Assembly (NCBI RefSeq): GCF_048007035.1
Contig: NZ_CP180355.1
Coordinates: 1,612,001 to 1,676,000, forward strand
From: Imperialibacter sp963977595
Lineage (GTDB): Bacteria; Bacteroidota; Bacteroidia; Cytophagales; Cyclobacteriaceae
Direction: 5' to 3'
DNA length: 64,000 bases
Below, piece after piece: positions 34,804 through 44,100 of this stretch. Both the position numbers and the translations under genes were made by a program. Position 1 is the first letter of the stretch; the number at the start of each line of letters is the position of its first letter. Below the pieces are notes generated by a model. It made no database searches. It saw only the letters and a program-made list of their open reading frames with translations, and had not been told where the DNA came from.

Positions 34804-35994
34804 ATGTACGATTCATTGAAAGAAAAACTGACTGCCGAACTTGAAGAGATCAAAAAGGCTGGTCTTTACAAAACAGAAAGAATCATCACCACTCCTCAGG
34901 GAGCCGATATCAAAACACAAGACGGCCGGGAGGTGATCAACTTTTGCGCCAACAACTACCTGGGGCTGTCAGCGCACCCAAAAGTACTGGAAGCGGCCAA
35001 AAAAAGCATCGACTCGCATGGCTTTGGCATGTCTTCAGTCAGATTTATCTGCGGCACACAAGACATCCATAAAACGCTGGAGAAAAAGATATCGGAATTC
35101 CTGGGCACTGAAGACACTATTCTCTATGCCGCTGCTTTCGATGCCAACGGTGGTGTTTTTGAGCCCTTGTTTGGGCCGGAAGATGCCATTATATCGGATG
35201 AACTCAATCATGCCTCTATTATTGACGGAGTGAGACTGTGCAAAGCGCAAAGGTTTCGCTACAAGAACAACGACATGGCCGATCTCGAGGAGCAACTGAA
35301 AGCGGCAGCGGAATGCAAAAACAAAATTATTGTGACCGATGGTGTTTTCTCAATGGATGGCACCATTGCCAAATTGGATGAAATTTGCGACCTGGCCGAC
35401 AAGTACGGGGCAACCACGATGATCGACGAATGCCACTCAACCGGCTTTATGGGAAAAACAGGGCGTGGCACACATGAATTCAGAGGAGTGATGGGCCGCA
35501 TCGAAATTATTACCGGCACCTTAGGCAAAGCTCTTGGCGGAGCATCGGGCGGCTTCACCAGTGGGAAAAAAGAGATTATTGAGCTACTGAAGCAACGCTC
35601 CAGGCCCTACTTGTTCTCTAACACGCTGGCGCCAAGCATTACCGGTGCCTCCATCGCAGTTATCGACTTGCTTTCTGAAACCACTCAGCTGAGAGACAAG
35701 CTGGAGGCCAACACCAAATATTTCCGTGAGAAAATGACCGCCGTCGGTTTTGACATCAAGCCTGGCGAGCACCCCATTGTGCCCATTATGCTTTATGATG
35801 CTGTGCTTTCACAACAATTTGCCCAAAAGCTGCTCGAAAAAGGCATCTATGTTATTGGGTTCTATTTTCCCGTGGTGCCCAAAGGAAAGGCAAGAATACG
35901 GGTGCAAATTTCTGCCGTTCACGAAAAACATCACCTCGACAAAGCCATTGCCGCTTTCACCGAAGTTGGAAAAGAATTGGGTGTTTTGAAGTAA
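34804..35994 (+). CDS. kbl: Glycine C-acetyltransferase (2-amino-3-ketobutyrate CoA ligase)
   Basis: 396 residues, typical of Kbl in the alpha-oxoamine synthase family. Visible motifs: NFCANNYLGLSAHP near the N-terminus, DECHSTGFMGKTGRGT, and the pyridoxal-phosphate lysine in TGTLGKALGGASGGF. It converts 2-amino-3-ketobutyrate and CoA to glycine and acetyl-CoA in the cytoplasm, the second step after threonine dehydrogenase (33432-34370, divergent). It shares a transcript with the small protein at 34537 and ends before a strong terminator. Confidence 0.96.
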   Translation: MYDSLKEKLTAELEEIKKAGLYKTERIITTPQGADIKTQDGREVINFCANNYLGLSAHPKVLEAAKKSIDSHGFGMSSVRFICGTQDIHKTLEKKISEFLGTEDTILYAAAFDANGGVFEPLFGPEDAIISDELNHASIIDGVRLCKAQRFRYKNNDMADLEEQLKAAAECKNKIIVTDGVFSMDGTIAKLDEICDLADKYGATTMIDECHSTGFMGKTGRGTHEFRGVMGRIEIITGTLGKALGGASGGFTSGKKEIIELLKQRSRPYLFSNTLAPSITGASIAVIDLLSETTQLRDKLEANTKYFREKMTAVGFDIKPGEHPIVPIMLYDAVLSQQFAQKLLEKGIYVIGFYFPVVPKGKARIRVQISAVHEKHHLDKAIAAFTEVGKELGVLK

Positions 35995-36020
35995 GGCCTT
36001 TTTCGAAAACTTCATAACTG

Positions 36021-36052
36021 AGAAAGCCGATCGTTGGAACGGTCGGCTTTCT
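36021..36052. terminator. Terminator between kbl and the UspA gene
   Basis: A 10-bp perfect stem (AGAAAGCCGA / TCGGCTTTCT) with a 12-base loop, followed on the plus strand by TGGTTTTA. It lies between convergent genes and could serve both, the plus strand more clearly. Confidence 0.75.
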
Positions 36053-36072
36053 TGGTTTTACACTAGCCTTGG

Positions 36073-36918
36073 CTATTTTTTCTTTATAGCCTTTGTCCAT
36101 ACAGGAATCTGCGTATGGTTGATTACATTTTTGGAGATCATTCCTCCAAGTAGCACCCCAAGCCCTTTGCGGGGGTGAGTGGACATGGCAATCAAATCGG
36201 CATTGTTTTGACCAGCAAATAACAGAATACCCTCCGCTTCGTCGGGATCATGAAACGTATTAACTGTGTAATTTTCAAGTTGAAAGTGATCGGCAAACTT
36301 CTGAATTCGTTCTTTCACCTCTTGGTCGTTGACCCAAACAGGCTCAAACACCTTTAATATATGAAGTTTTGCTCCGTACAACTTCTGTAGTGCTTTCAGG
36401 TCATTCATGATAACGCCCTGCTCTTCCCGCAAATCGGATGCATAAACAATATTCTTGATATTTACCAAATCACGCCTGGCCTTCACGGTTATCACCGGCA
36501 CACTGGAAAACCGGCTTAGCTTCTCTGCATTAGAGCCCACAAAAACCTCGTCGAGGCCGGAGGCACCTGAGGAGCCCATCACTACCAAATCAGGCTTCAG
36601 GCGCTCAATCACCTCAAAAATCTTGTCAAAAGTCTTCCCAATTTTAACCTCGAAGCTCATAGAAACCCCGGCGTAGGCAGGGTCGGCCACCAATGCCTTC
36701 AAACGTTCCTCGGTTTTTCTTATCAGCTGAACAATATAGATGTTCTCCTCAGGGGAGTACCCGGCAATACCCATTGTGTTAAAACTATAGTCGTGCGGAT
36801 CTTCTATTACATTGACAAGGACTATCTCAGCGCCTTTTTTTTGTGCCAAGGGATAGGCCGACTCTAAGGCAAAGGTTGCTTCTTTAGAAAAATCAGTTGG
36901 GATGAGTATCTTTTTCAT
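36073..36918 (-). CDS. Universal stress protein, two UspA domains
   Basis: 281 residues made of two UspA domains (1-~145 and ~150-281). The first begins KKILIPTDFS and holds the nucleotide-binding pattern MGSSGASGLDEVFVGSNAEK; the second begins NIVYASDL and has a looser version (STHPRKGLGVLLGGMISKNV). Tandem USPs bind ATP or similar nucleotides in some family members and are linked to starvation or stress survival. It stands alone, converging on kbl. The specific role is unknown. Confidence 0.92.
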   Translation of the reverse strand: MKKILIPTDFSKEATFALESAYPLAQKKGAEIVLVNVIEDPHDYSFNTMGIAGYSPEENIYIVQLIRKTEERLKALVADPAYAGVSMSFEVKIGKTFDKIFEVIERLKPDLVVMGSSGASGLDEVFVGSNAEKLSRFSSVPVITVKARRDLVNIKNIVYASDLREEQGVIMNDLKALQKLYGAKLHILKVFEPVWVNDQEVKERIQKFADHFQLENYTVNTFHDPDEAEGILLFAGQNNADLIAMSTHPRKGLGVLLGGMISKNVINHTQIPVWTKAIKKK

Positions 36919-37019
36919 GATAGTGTCAATTATTGCAAAGCATAAAGCTAAATAACGTAATATTTCGCATTTATGACATTCACCCGGCTGACCTCCTGAA
37001 CTTTATCATTTAATCGGGG

Positions 37020-37048
37020 TTGAAAATATCTTAAGATAGTTATTTTTG
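37020..37048 (+). promoter_or_regulatory. Promoter giving a near-leaderless transcript of the DsrE-like gene
   Basis: TTG (37020-37022), 18 bases, TATTTTTG (37041-37048), an exact -7 box. It ends only 4 bases before the ATG at 37053, so the transcript would start at or next to the start codon. Confidence 0.55.
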
Positions 37049-37052
37049 GCAA

Positions 37053-37613
37053 ATGAAGAATTTTGTAAAAAGCTATTACCTGGAATCTTTTGTTTGCTTT
37101 TTAATTGCCAATCTACTGTCTATTGCTGCTTTTGCTCAAGAAGCGCACTATCCCATTGTGAAAGGTCACGGCGGAATCTTTGACATTCAGGAAGCAACAG
37201 AGTTTCCTGACCCTACTCTACAGTACAAAATTGTCGTAGATATCAAAGAGGGAGCCGGTGGCCACAAATCGATCAACGCATCGCTGAACAACCTGGCCAG
37301 AATTGCCAACCTGCACGGAATGGGGGGAGTGCCGAAAGAGAATATTGATATTGTGGCAGTTATACACGGAGAGGCGACCATATCTATTCTGTCTGATATT
37401 TCTCACGAAAACAGATACGGAACGCCCAATCCAAACACCGACCTTATTCGTTCTCTTTTAGAAGGCGGAGTTAAGCTATTTGTGTGCGGGCAATCGCTGA
37501 AAGCAAGGAAAATTGATGCCAGAGAGCTAACTCCAGGCATAGCCGTCAGCCTTTCTGCCGTAACTTTGGTGACGACCTATCAGCTGAAAGGCTATGCTGT
37601 GCTTAGTTACTAG
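37053..37613 (+). CDS. Exported DsrE-like family protein
   Basis: 186 residues. The N-terminal hydrophobic segment (FVCFLIANLLSIAAFAQ) is a signal peptide. The body has the DsrE/YchN fold pattern: YKIVVDIKEGAG, a helix (INASLNNLARIANLHGMGG), IDIVAVIHGEATISIL, then LLEGGVKLFVCGQSLKARK with a cysteine in the usual DsrE place, and a last helix with VTLVTTYQLKGYAVLSY. Periplasmic relatives are common in Bacteroidota, but the substrate is not known. The next gene starts 4 bases after the stop, so the two are cotranscribed. Confidence 0.8.
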   Translation: MKNFVKSYYLESFVCFLIANLLSIAAFAQEAHYPIVKGHGGIFDIQEATEFPDPTLQYKIVVDIKEGAGGHKSINASLNNLARIANLHGMGGVPKENIDIVAVIHGEATISILSDISHENRYGTPNPNTDLIRSLLEGGVKLFVCGQSLKARKIDARELTPGIAVSLSAVTLVTTYQLKGYAVLSY

Positions 37614-37616
37614 CCT

Positions 37617-38708
37617 ATGCGGAAGTTTTTTTTAACCACTACGCTCATTCCGGCACTGGTAGCAATGCTGGGCTCATGTGGCCCTAATAAATCCAGCGAG
37701 GAATCAGCTAGCCAACCAGTCGCCGCCAAACCAACCCCACTCACGTCTATCTCTACTTCACAGGGGCCATTAACACCCCAAAGCACCCTTGAAGTCTCCG
37801 TGTCAATCACGGGTGACTCGGTACAACTTGATTCCGTCGTCATTTTTTTTGAATCTGTCCGTCTTGCTTCTTCGCAAGCAACGAGCCTTTCTGCGCCGTT
37901 GGCACCGCTTCCTTTGGGTAAACAAACACTAACAGCGAAGCTATTTCTGAACAATGGCGGAACGGAGCAGCACGCCCTTCCCCTGACCTTGCTTGCAGAA
38001 ACGCCACCGGAAAAATTTGATTTCAGAAAGCTGGAAACATACACACACGACCCCGATGCTTACACACAAGGTCTCCTTTATCATGGAGGCTTTCTTTATG
38101 AAAGCACAGGGACAAGGGGTGAGAGCACGCTTCGAAAAGTCGACATTTTAACAGGGAAAGTGCTGCAGCAAACACCGCTGGATAGCAGATACTTTGGCGA
38201 AGGGCTTGCTTTTTGGGACAACAGCCTGATCCAGCTTACCTGGACATCAAACATCGGTTTTGTGTACGACATAGAAACCTTCGAACAAAAGAGAACCTTC
38301 AACTACCCTACTGAAGGCTGGGGGCTCGCATCGACCGACACCGAGCTCGTGATGAGCGATGGCACGGAGTACCTCTATTTTCTTGATCCGGTAACGCTGG
38401 CAGAAACAAGGCGGATTCAGGTATACAATCACCAGGAAAAGATATTGTACCTGAATGAACTTGAGGTAGTGGGAGGCTTAATTTACGCCAATGTGTACCA
38501 AACAGATGTGATCGTGATGATTGATCCGGCCAGCGGTGCGGTGGTAGGCGACGTTTCCCTCGAAGGAATCTTCAACAAGCAAGGGTACAGCAGAAGGCTC
38601 GACGTGCTGAACGGAATTGCCTGGGATGAAAAAGAGAAAAGACTCTTTGTTACCGGCAAATGGTGGCCCAAATTGTATCAAATTGAACTGTTCAAAATTC
38701 AATCATAA
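37617..38708 (+). CDS. Glutaminyl-peptide cyclotransferase (plant/bacterial type), lipoprotein
   Basis: 363 residues with a lipoprotein signal peptide (LVAMLGSC, lipidated cysteine at residue 21). Residues ~25-125 form an Ig-like or linker region. From ~135 to the end is the five-bladed-propeller glutamine cyclotransferase: YTHDPDAYTQGLLYHGGFLY, YFGEGLAFW, QLTWTSNIGFVYD, EGWGLASTDTELVMSDGT and LNELEVVGGLIYANVY are the family hallmarks. It should turn N-terminal glutamine of exported proteins into pyroglutamate. In T9SS bacteria, N-terminal pyroglutamate is common on exported proteins, so it may act on cargo in this very organism (inference). Confidence 0.92.
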   Translation: MRKFFLTTTLIPALVAMLGSCGPNKSSEESASQPVAAKPTPLTSISTSQGPLTPQSTLEVSVSITGDSVQLDSVVIFFESVRLASSQATSLSAPLAPLPLGKQTLTAKLFLNNGGTEQHALPLTLLAETPPEKFDFRKLETYTHDPDAYTQGLLYHGGFLYESTGTRGESTLRKVDILTGKVLQQTPLDSRYFGEGLAFWDNSLIQLTWTSNIGFVYDIETFEQKRTFNYPTEGWGLASTDTELVMSDGTEYLYFLDPVTLAETRRIQVYNHQEKILYLNELEVVGGLIYANVYQTDVIVMIDPASGAVVGDVSLEGIFNKQGYSRRLDVLNGIAWDEKEKRLFVTGKWWPKLYQIELFKIQS

Positions 38709-38720
38709 ATTAACTAAATT

Positions 38721-39017
38721 ATGAGTCTAGACACAGCAACTGCCAGGGTAGTGGAAATGGCAAAAGAAAATGGGGGAGCCATTGGTAATTCAGTAAAATT
38801 TGTTTTTCAAGAAGGAGTCATTCTTTTGGATGATACTGTGAGCCCAACAAAAGTTTCAAATGACGACACTGATGCGCAGTGTACCATTAAAATGGAACTT
38901 AAAGACTTTGTGAAGCTACTTGACGGAGACCTGGATCCGATGGGTGCATTTATGGGAGGTATGATGAAAATTGAAGGCGATATGACCATTGCCATGAAAT
39001 TGACCTCACTTTTTTAA
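38721..39017 (+). CDS. SCP2 sterol-binding domain protein
   Basis: 98 residues made of one SCP2 domain: FVFQEGVILLDD, then DDTDAQCTIKMELKDFVKLL and GDLDPMGAFMGGMMKIEGDMTIAMKL, the usual end of the domain. No signal peptide. Stand-alone SCP2 proteins bind lipids such as fatty acyl chains; the physiological ligand is unknown. It follows the cyclotransferase by 12 bases and is probably on the same transcript. Confidence 0.9.
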   Translation: MSLDTATARVVEMAKENGGAIGNSVKFVFQEGVILLDDTVSPTKVSNDDTDAQCTIKMELKDFVKLLDGDLDPMGAFMGGMMKIEGDMTIAMKLTSLF

Positions 39018-39103
39018 GAATTGGCCGAAAAGTTTGCTTGAAAGCTTTCGGCACAAAGTGGACGGGGCGTTGTATTTTGAAGAATAACCAACCCAATAGT
39101 TAA

Positions 39104-39877
39104 ATGAGACAATTAGTCAAGAAAAAAGGAGAACCGATGTACGGTATTTTCACGGCAAGAGGTCGTGATGCCTCCCGGCTGGAGCAGCTAAGCGACTGCG
39201 TGTTTGCCCTGGCTATTACTATGTCTCTTTTGTCTACCCAGGCGCCCCGAAACTTCGACGAGTTGACGCTGTTTATTTCAGACGTAGTTCCGTTTACGTT
39301 GAGTATGGTAGCGGTCATGTGGATTTGGCATGGCCATTACCAGTTCTTTATGCGTTATGGGCTAAGAGACATGAGAATCATTGTACTGAACACCTTTATG
39401 ATGCTCATTGTACTGTTCTTTATATATCCCCTCAAATTCCTCAGCACCTGGCTGGTTTCCTACTTCACCTTTCTTGTCAAAGCGTTGCTGATAAGCAATG
39501 AATACTTCAGAGAGCTGAACCAAATGGGGACACAGATGATCCCCTGGAGTGATATGCCCGAGCTGATGATTATCTATGACTGCGGCTTTCTGTCGATATA
39601 CATAACCTTCGTTCTAATGTATCGGCATGCTATCAAAAATAGCCATCCGCTGAACTTGAATGAAGCGGAGGTGCATGCCACTAAATCCATTATCGCTCAT
39701 TACACCGGTATAGTCGCTATCGGCCTCATTTCATTGTTCATTGCCTTACTCGGCTTCCTGATCGACTGGAAGTTCTCCGGGCTCTTTGCCGGGGTTATCT
39801 ACGCTTTGATTGGGCCCGTCTCCTATTTCATAGGACGTAAATATGATAAGCCTCCTTCAGGCACCACAAGTAATTAG
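39104..39877 (+). CDS. TMEM175-like (DUF1211) membrane protein, potential potassium channel
   Basis: 257 residues with about six hydrophobic segments. The first carries RLEQLSDCVFALAITMSLLS, which corresponds to the RxxxFSD signature of TMEM175 channels; here the phenylalanine is replaced by leucine. Bacterial TMEM175 proteins studied so far form leaky potassium channels, so a channel role is possible but not certain. Two starts are plausible: 39104, or 39137, which has a good AAGGAG ribosome site. The next gene (RDD) begins 16 bases after the stop, so they are cotranscribed. Confidence 0.78.
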   Translation: MRQLVKKKGEPMYGIFTARGRDASRLEQLSDCVFALAITMSLLSTQAPRNFDELTLFISDVVPFTLSMVAVMWIWHGHYQFFMRYGLRDMRIIVLNTFMMLIVLFFIYPLKFLSTWLVSYFTFLVKALLISNEYFRELNQMGTQMIPWSDMPELMIIYDCGFLSIYITFVLMYRHAIKNSHPLNLNEAEVHATKSIIAHYTGIVAIGLISLFIALLGFLIDWKFSGLFAGVIYALIGPVSYFIGRKYDKPPSGTTSN

Positions 39878-39893
39878 GTGGGTACCTCTCACT

Positions 39894-40286
39894 ATGTCTA
39901 TTGTCCCCGCCACATTTGATCAAAGGCTGCTTGCTCAGTCCATCGATATCACCTTCCTGCTCCCTTTTCTATTCATACTCGACGGGCTTTGGGAGACGGA
40001 CTCTAACTGGTTTTGGGCAGTTTGCATTTTATTGTACCATGGCTATGCCGTGGGAATGGAGGCATCGGCGCTCAAGGCCACAGTAGGCAAAAAAATGGCG
40101 GGATTGAGCGTACGAATGGACGACGAAAGACCTGTTGGCCTTAAAAATGCAGTTGTGAGAAATTTGTGCAAATGGATTTCGCTGTTGCCTATTTCAGCTG
40201 GCTTTTTTATGATCTACCTACGGCGTGATGCCAGGTCATTTCACGACATCATCTCCAAAAGCAAAGTGGTGTCTGGTTCCAATTAA
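39894..40286 (+). CDS. RDD family membrane protein
   Basis: 130 residues from the ATG at 39894; a longer in-frame start would overlap the previous gene. The RDD pattern is visible: DQRLLAQSIDITFLLP, GKKMAGLSVRMDD, and RDARSFHDIISKSKVV at the end. It has about three membrane segments. RDD proteins have been linked to ion exchange or remain unassigned. It is the second gene of a pair with the TMEM175-like protein. Confidence 0.85.
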   Translation: MSIVPATFDQRLLAQSIDITFLLPFLFILDGLWETDSNWFWAVCILLYHGYAVGMEASALKATVGKKMAGLSVRMDDERPVGLKNAVVRNLCKWISLLPISAGFFMIYLRRDARSFHDIISKSKVVSGSN

Positions 40287-40401
40287 CCGCCCAAACAGCC
40301 AAATCAAAAAGTAAAATAATTAGTTGGATAAATTTAATAAAACAACGTAGTTTCGGTGTGGTTTAAACGACCCACCTATATAAGGAATAAATCTATTCAC
40401 C

Positions 40402-40968
40402 ATGGCGAGATCAGGCGTTAAGCAATTTGAAGAGTTTTTTGAAAAGATCATTTTCTGGGGGCGCTGGGTACAGGCACCTATGTATTTGGGGCTTATCTTC
40501 GGTTCTTTCATGTACCTTTATAAGTTCTTCGAAGAACTCTATCACCTTTACGACGGGGTGGTTAGCTATACAGAGGCTCAGGTGATGCTTGGCATCTTGG
40601 GTTTGGTTGACATTAGCATGGTAATGAACCTAATTGTGATGGTCATTGTCGGTGGCTACTCCATTTTTACCAGTAAAATTGACGTTGATCACCACGAAGA
40701 TAAGCCTCAGTGGCTTGAAGACCTTGATGCTGGCAAGTTGAAAATTAAGCTGGCTTCTTCGCTGGCATCCATTTCGGGTGTTCACCTGCTCAAAACTTTT
40801 ATTGATGTGAGAGGTGCGAGAGACATGGAAGGCAATGAAGGTATCATAGTCGAAATCGCTATCCACCTAACTTTCATCGTTTCCGCTTTGCTTTTAGCCT
40901 ACACTGAGAAAATCCAGCACTCATACCACGGTCATGGCGCTGCTGAGGGTGGTGACAGCCACCAATAA
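40402..40968 (+). CDS. UPF0114/YqhA family membrane protein (TIGR00645)
   Basis: 188 residues. The N-terminus VKQFEEFFEKIIFWGRWVQA with YLGLIFGSFMYLYKF is typical of the UPF0114 (YqhA/TIGR00645) family. Four membrane segments are likely (APMYLGLIFGSFMYLY; MVMNLIVMVIVGGYSIF; the stretch around HLLKTF; IHLTFIVSALLLAYTEK) with a histidine-rich end. Function is unknown. It stands 115 bases after the RDD gene and ends in its own terminator. Confidence 0.88.
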   Translation: MARSGVKQFEEFFEKIIFWGRWVQAPMYLGLIFGSFMYLYKFFEELYHLYDGVVSYTEAQVMLGILGLVDISMVMNLIVMVIVGGYSIFTSKIDVDHHEDKPQWLEDLDAGKLKIKLASSLASISGVHLLKTFIDVRGARDMEGNEGIIVEIAIHLTFIVSALLLAYTEKIQHSYHGHGAAEGGDSHQ

Positions 40969-40994
40969 GAACTCATTGTAAAATATTTGTCAGT

Positions 40995-41020
40995 GCGCTG
41001 AATTCTTCAGCGCCCTTTCT
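40995..41020 (+). terminator. Terminator after the UPF0114 gene
   Basis: 8-bp perfect stem (GCGCTGAA / TTCAGCGC) with a 3-base loop, followed by CCCTTTCTTTTT. Confidence 0.8.
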
Positions 41021-41026
41021 TTTTCA

Positions 41027-41051
41027 CAAAAAAAGCCACCTTTCGGTGGCT
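41027..41051 (-). terminator. Terminator on the minus strand after the BNR-repeat gene
   Basis: 7-bp perfect stem (AGCCACC / GGTGGCT, 41034-41051) followed on the minus strand by a run of seven T. It lies 114 bases beyond the stop of the gene at 41166. Confidence 0.8.
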
Positions 41052-41165
41052 CTCATTTAGATTAGGTTGGTTAAATACCTATTCAATTTAGGTAAATTAT
41101 TGAATATCCGAAATAACCCAACTCGTTTTCCTCTCGGGTTATTACTCAACCAGGAGGCTGTATCC

Positions 41166-44100
41166 TCATTCTATCAGCTGAATCTGTGCCTCTTTTACTT
41201 TTTCTTTATAGGTGCTCCAATCAGTCTGCACAAACTTACCAATGTTGGCTATCGGCGCTTTCACGGCCTCTTCGGCCTGGCTCAAAATCGTCTCCTGCGT
41301 CGGGGTGGCAATCATATAGGTGTCTCCAAGGTGGTTGGCCGCCAGGTTGATGATCGCCTCCACAGTTGTGGGATCTCTATAGATTCCCTGCATGTCCTCT
41401 TTACCAAAAATAGACTCCCTTAATGCTTTCACCTTTGCTTTGATGTCTTTCCCGGCACTTTTAAGCGCTTTAGACGCATCATCTTCTCTATCCGCCAGTA
41501 GCTTATCAACTCTTTCAACGGCAGCCAACGCCTCCCTGAGGTTATCCACGGCAATTGTTAGCTGGGTCACGGAAGCCTCCCACCGCTTGATCATAGCCAG
41601 CTTTCTCTCCCGTTCCTGAGGATTTATTGGTGTTACTCTTGGGTCGCTAAGAACTTTTACCTCTGTTGTCGCTATGTCTTCACCATGAACAACTTTTACA
41701 GTATAAGTGCCGGGCACAGCGGTAAAGCCACCACCATCGGCAGCTCCCGGCTTTGGCTTTGATGAGTCTGGTTCCCTTACCTCTTTGTACCGAAGATCCC
41801 ACGAGGTTCGGTTGAATCCTTTTTTGGCATCGGCATACAGCGTACGAACAACCTGCCCCTCCTGGAGTATTTCTATCCTAACACTATCTTTTTTTCCGGC
41901 CGCCTCTTTCACATAAAAGGAAATCAGGGCTCCGTAAGGTCTGTTCTCACCAGCAAAAAGCCCGTCACCAGTGGCGCTGTATCCCTTAGCCCCTCTCGTG
42001 GTGCTTGCTGCATAGGCATCGGGCACATCAAATAACGCTAACGGCTTGTCGAGCAGTTGCTTTCCCTGCGTGGCCAGCGCTCTCATCGGACGAATATCGT
42101 CGAGCACATATACTGAACGCCCGTACGTGCCAATCACCAGGTCATGATCCCTCGGATGAATGACCAAATCCATTGTCGATGCCGTTGGGTAGCCATTTTT
42201 CCACTCAACCCAATTGGCGGCGCCATCAACCGTCATATACAGCCCAAATTCAGTTCCGACGAACATAAGCCTGGGCTCAATCGGATCCTGTACAAAGGAA
42301 TGAACAAACCCTCTTACGGAGTTTTCATTTACCAGGCGCTTCCAGGTCTTTCCAAAGTCTTTCGTTTGAAACACCCATGGCGTCCAATCGTTTCTCCGGT
42401 AGTTGTTAATCACCACGAAAGCTTCCCCTTCATTGTAGCTGGATGCGTGCACCTGATTGACCCAGGAACCAGCAGGAACTCCTTTAATGTTCGTCGCAAC
42501 GTTAGTCCAGGTTTTTCCCTTGTCTCTCGTTAGCTGAACATTGCCGTCGTCGGTTCCCACCCATATTATGTCCTTGCTGAGGCTACTTGGCGACACCGCC
42601 AAAATCGTTGTGTGGTTTTCTGCGCCTGTCACGTCATAGGTGATGCCCCCACTTTCGAGTTGCTTTTGCTTTGCAGGATCATTGGTGGTGAGGTCGGGCG
42701 AGATAATCTCCCAGGTCTTCCCCTTATCTGCCGAATAATGCAGAAACTGACTTCCCATATAAACGCCGTTGGCGTTGTGCGGATCCCTTGCTACACCGGC
42801 ATTCCAGTTAAATCTGAGAAAGGTGCCTTCAGGATGCACAGGCTGCCTAAACTCAGAGTCGCCTGTTACCTTGTCATATAGCTGAATATTTCCTTTTTGC
42901 GATTGAGCAAATCCGTACCGTGAGTTTTCCAGGTCCGGAATCACATCAAAACCGTCGCCTCCGCCGATGCGGGTCCACTCAGAGTTATATATGAGGTTAT
43001 TATTGTCACCCCTCCCTCTGACATACACACTGCTCGGCCCCGTCCACGATCCATTGTCCTGCAAACCACCATATATATTGAACGGAATGTCGTTATCCAC
43101 GCTGATGTGATAAAACTGTCCTAAAGGCAGATTCTCAGGATAATACCAGGTAACACCTTTGTCTCTGGTCACACCCATTCCACCGTCATTTCCGATAAGC
43201 ATGAAGCTTGGGTCGTCGGGGTGAATCCAAAAGGCGTGATTGTCGCCATGGAGCCGACCAACATTTGTGAAGGTCTTGAAAGTCTTTCCGCCATCCTCGC
43301 TTACTGTCGTGCCACTAAAAATATTGTATATCCTGTTCTCATTTGATGGATCCACATAAATCTCCGCATAATAAAACGGCCTGTCTCCGATATTTTTGGT
43401 GGTTACCAGCTTCCAGGTAAACCCACCATCCTCCGACTTGTAGAACCCGTTCTTTTTTGCCTCAACAATTGCGTAAACAACCTGCGGCTTTCCCGGTGCT
43501 ATTGCCAATCCCATTTTGCCCAGCTCGCCTTCAGGCAGTCCATCCTCACTGGTAATCTTTTTCCAAGTTGTTCCTGCATCCATCGTTACATACATTCCTG
43601 AGCCGGCACCGCCAGACTTAAAGAACCAGGGCCACCTGCGAAACTCCCACATATTGGCAATGAATTTATTGGGATTGGTTGGATCACGTACCATCTCACC
43701 TATTCCCACTCTTTCATTTACGTACAAAATTTTACTCCAAGTCTTGCCCCCATCCGTCGTCTTGTACACACCTCGGTCGGGTGTGTCTTGCCAGGCAGAC
43801 CCCTGCACACCGACGATCACCACGTCGGGGTTGAAAGGATCAACAAAAATCCGGTGAATATTGCGGGTGTTTTCCAACCCCATGTGCTTCCAGGTGGTGC
43901 CACCGTCATTCGACATGTATACCCCATTTCCCGAGTTATGGCTGTTTCTGGGATTCCCCTCTCCCGTGCCAACCCAAATAATATTTGGATTTCGCTGGTA
44001 GATGCTAATTGCACCGATGCTGGTTACCGGCTGACCATCAAAGATCGGTGTCCATTTATAGCCTCCGTTCTCTGATTTCCACAGACCACCAGAGGCCGAC

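Noticed and set aside
39024..39052. Hairpin (GCCGAAA / TTTCGGC) after the SCP2 gene
   Set aside because: 7-bp stem with a 15-base loop and no T run; too weak to call a terminator.
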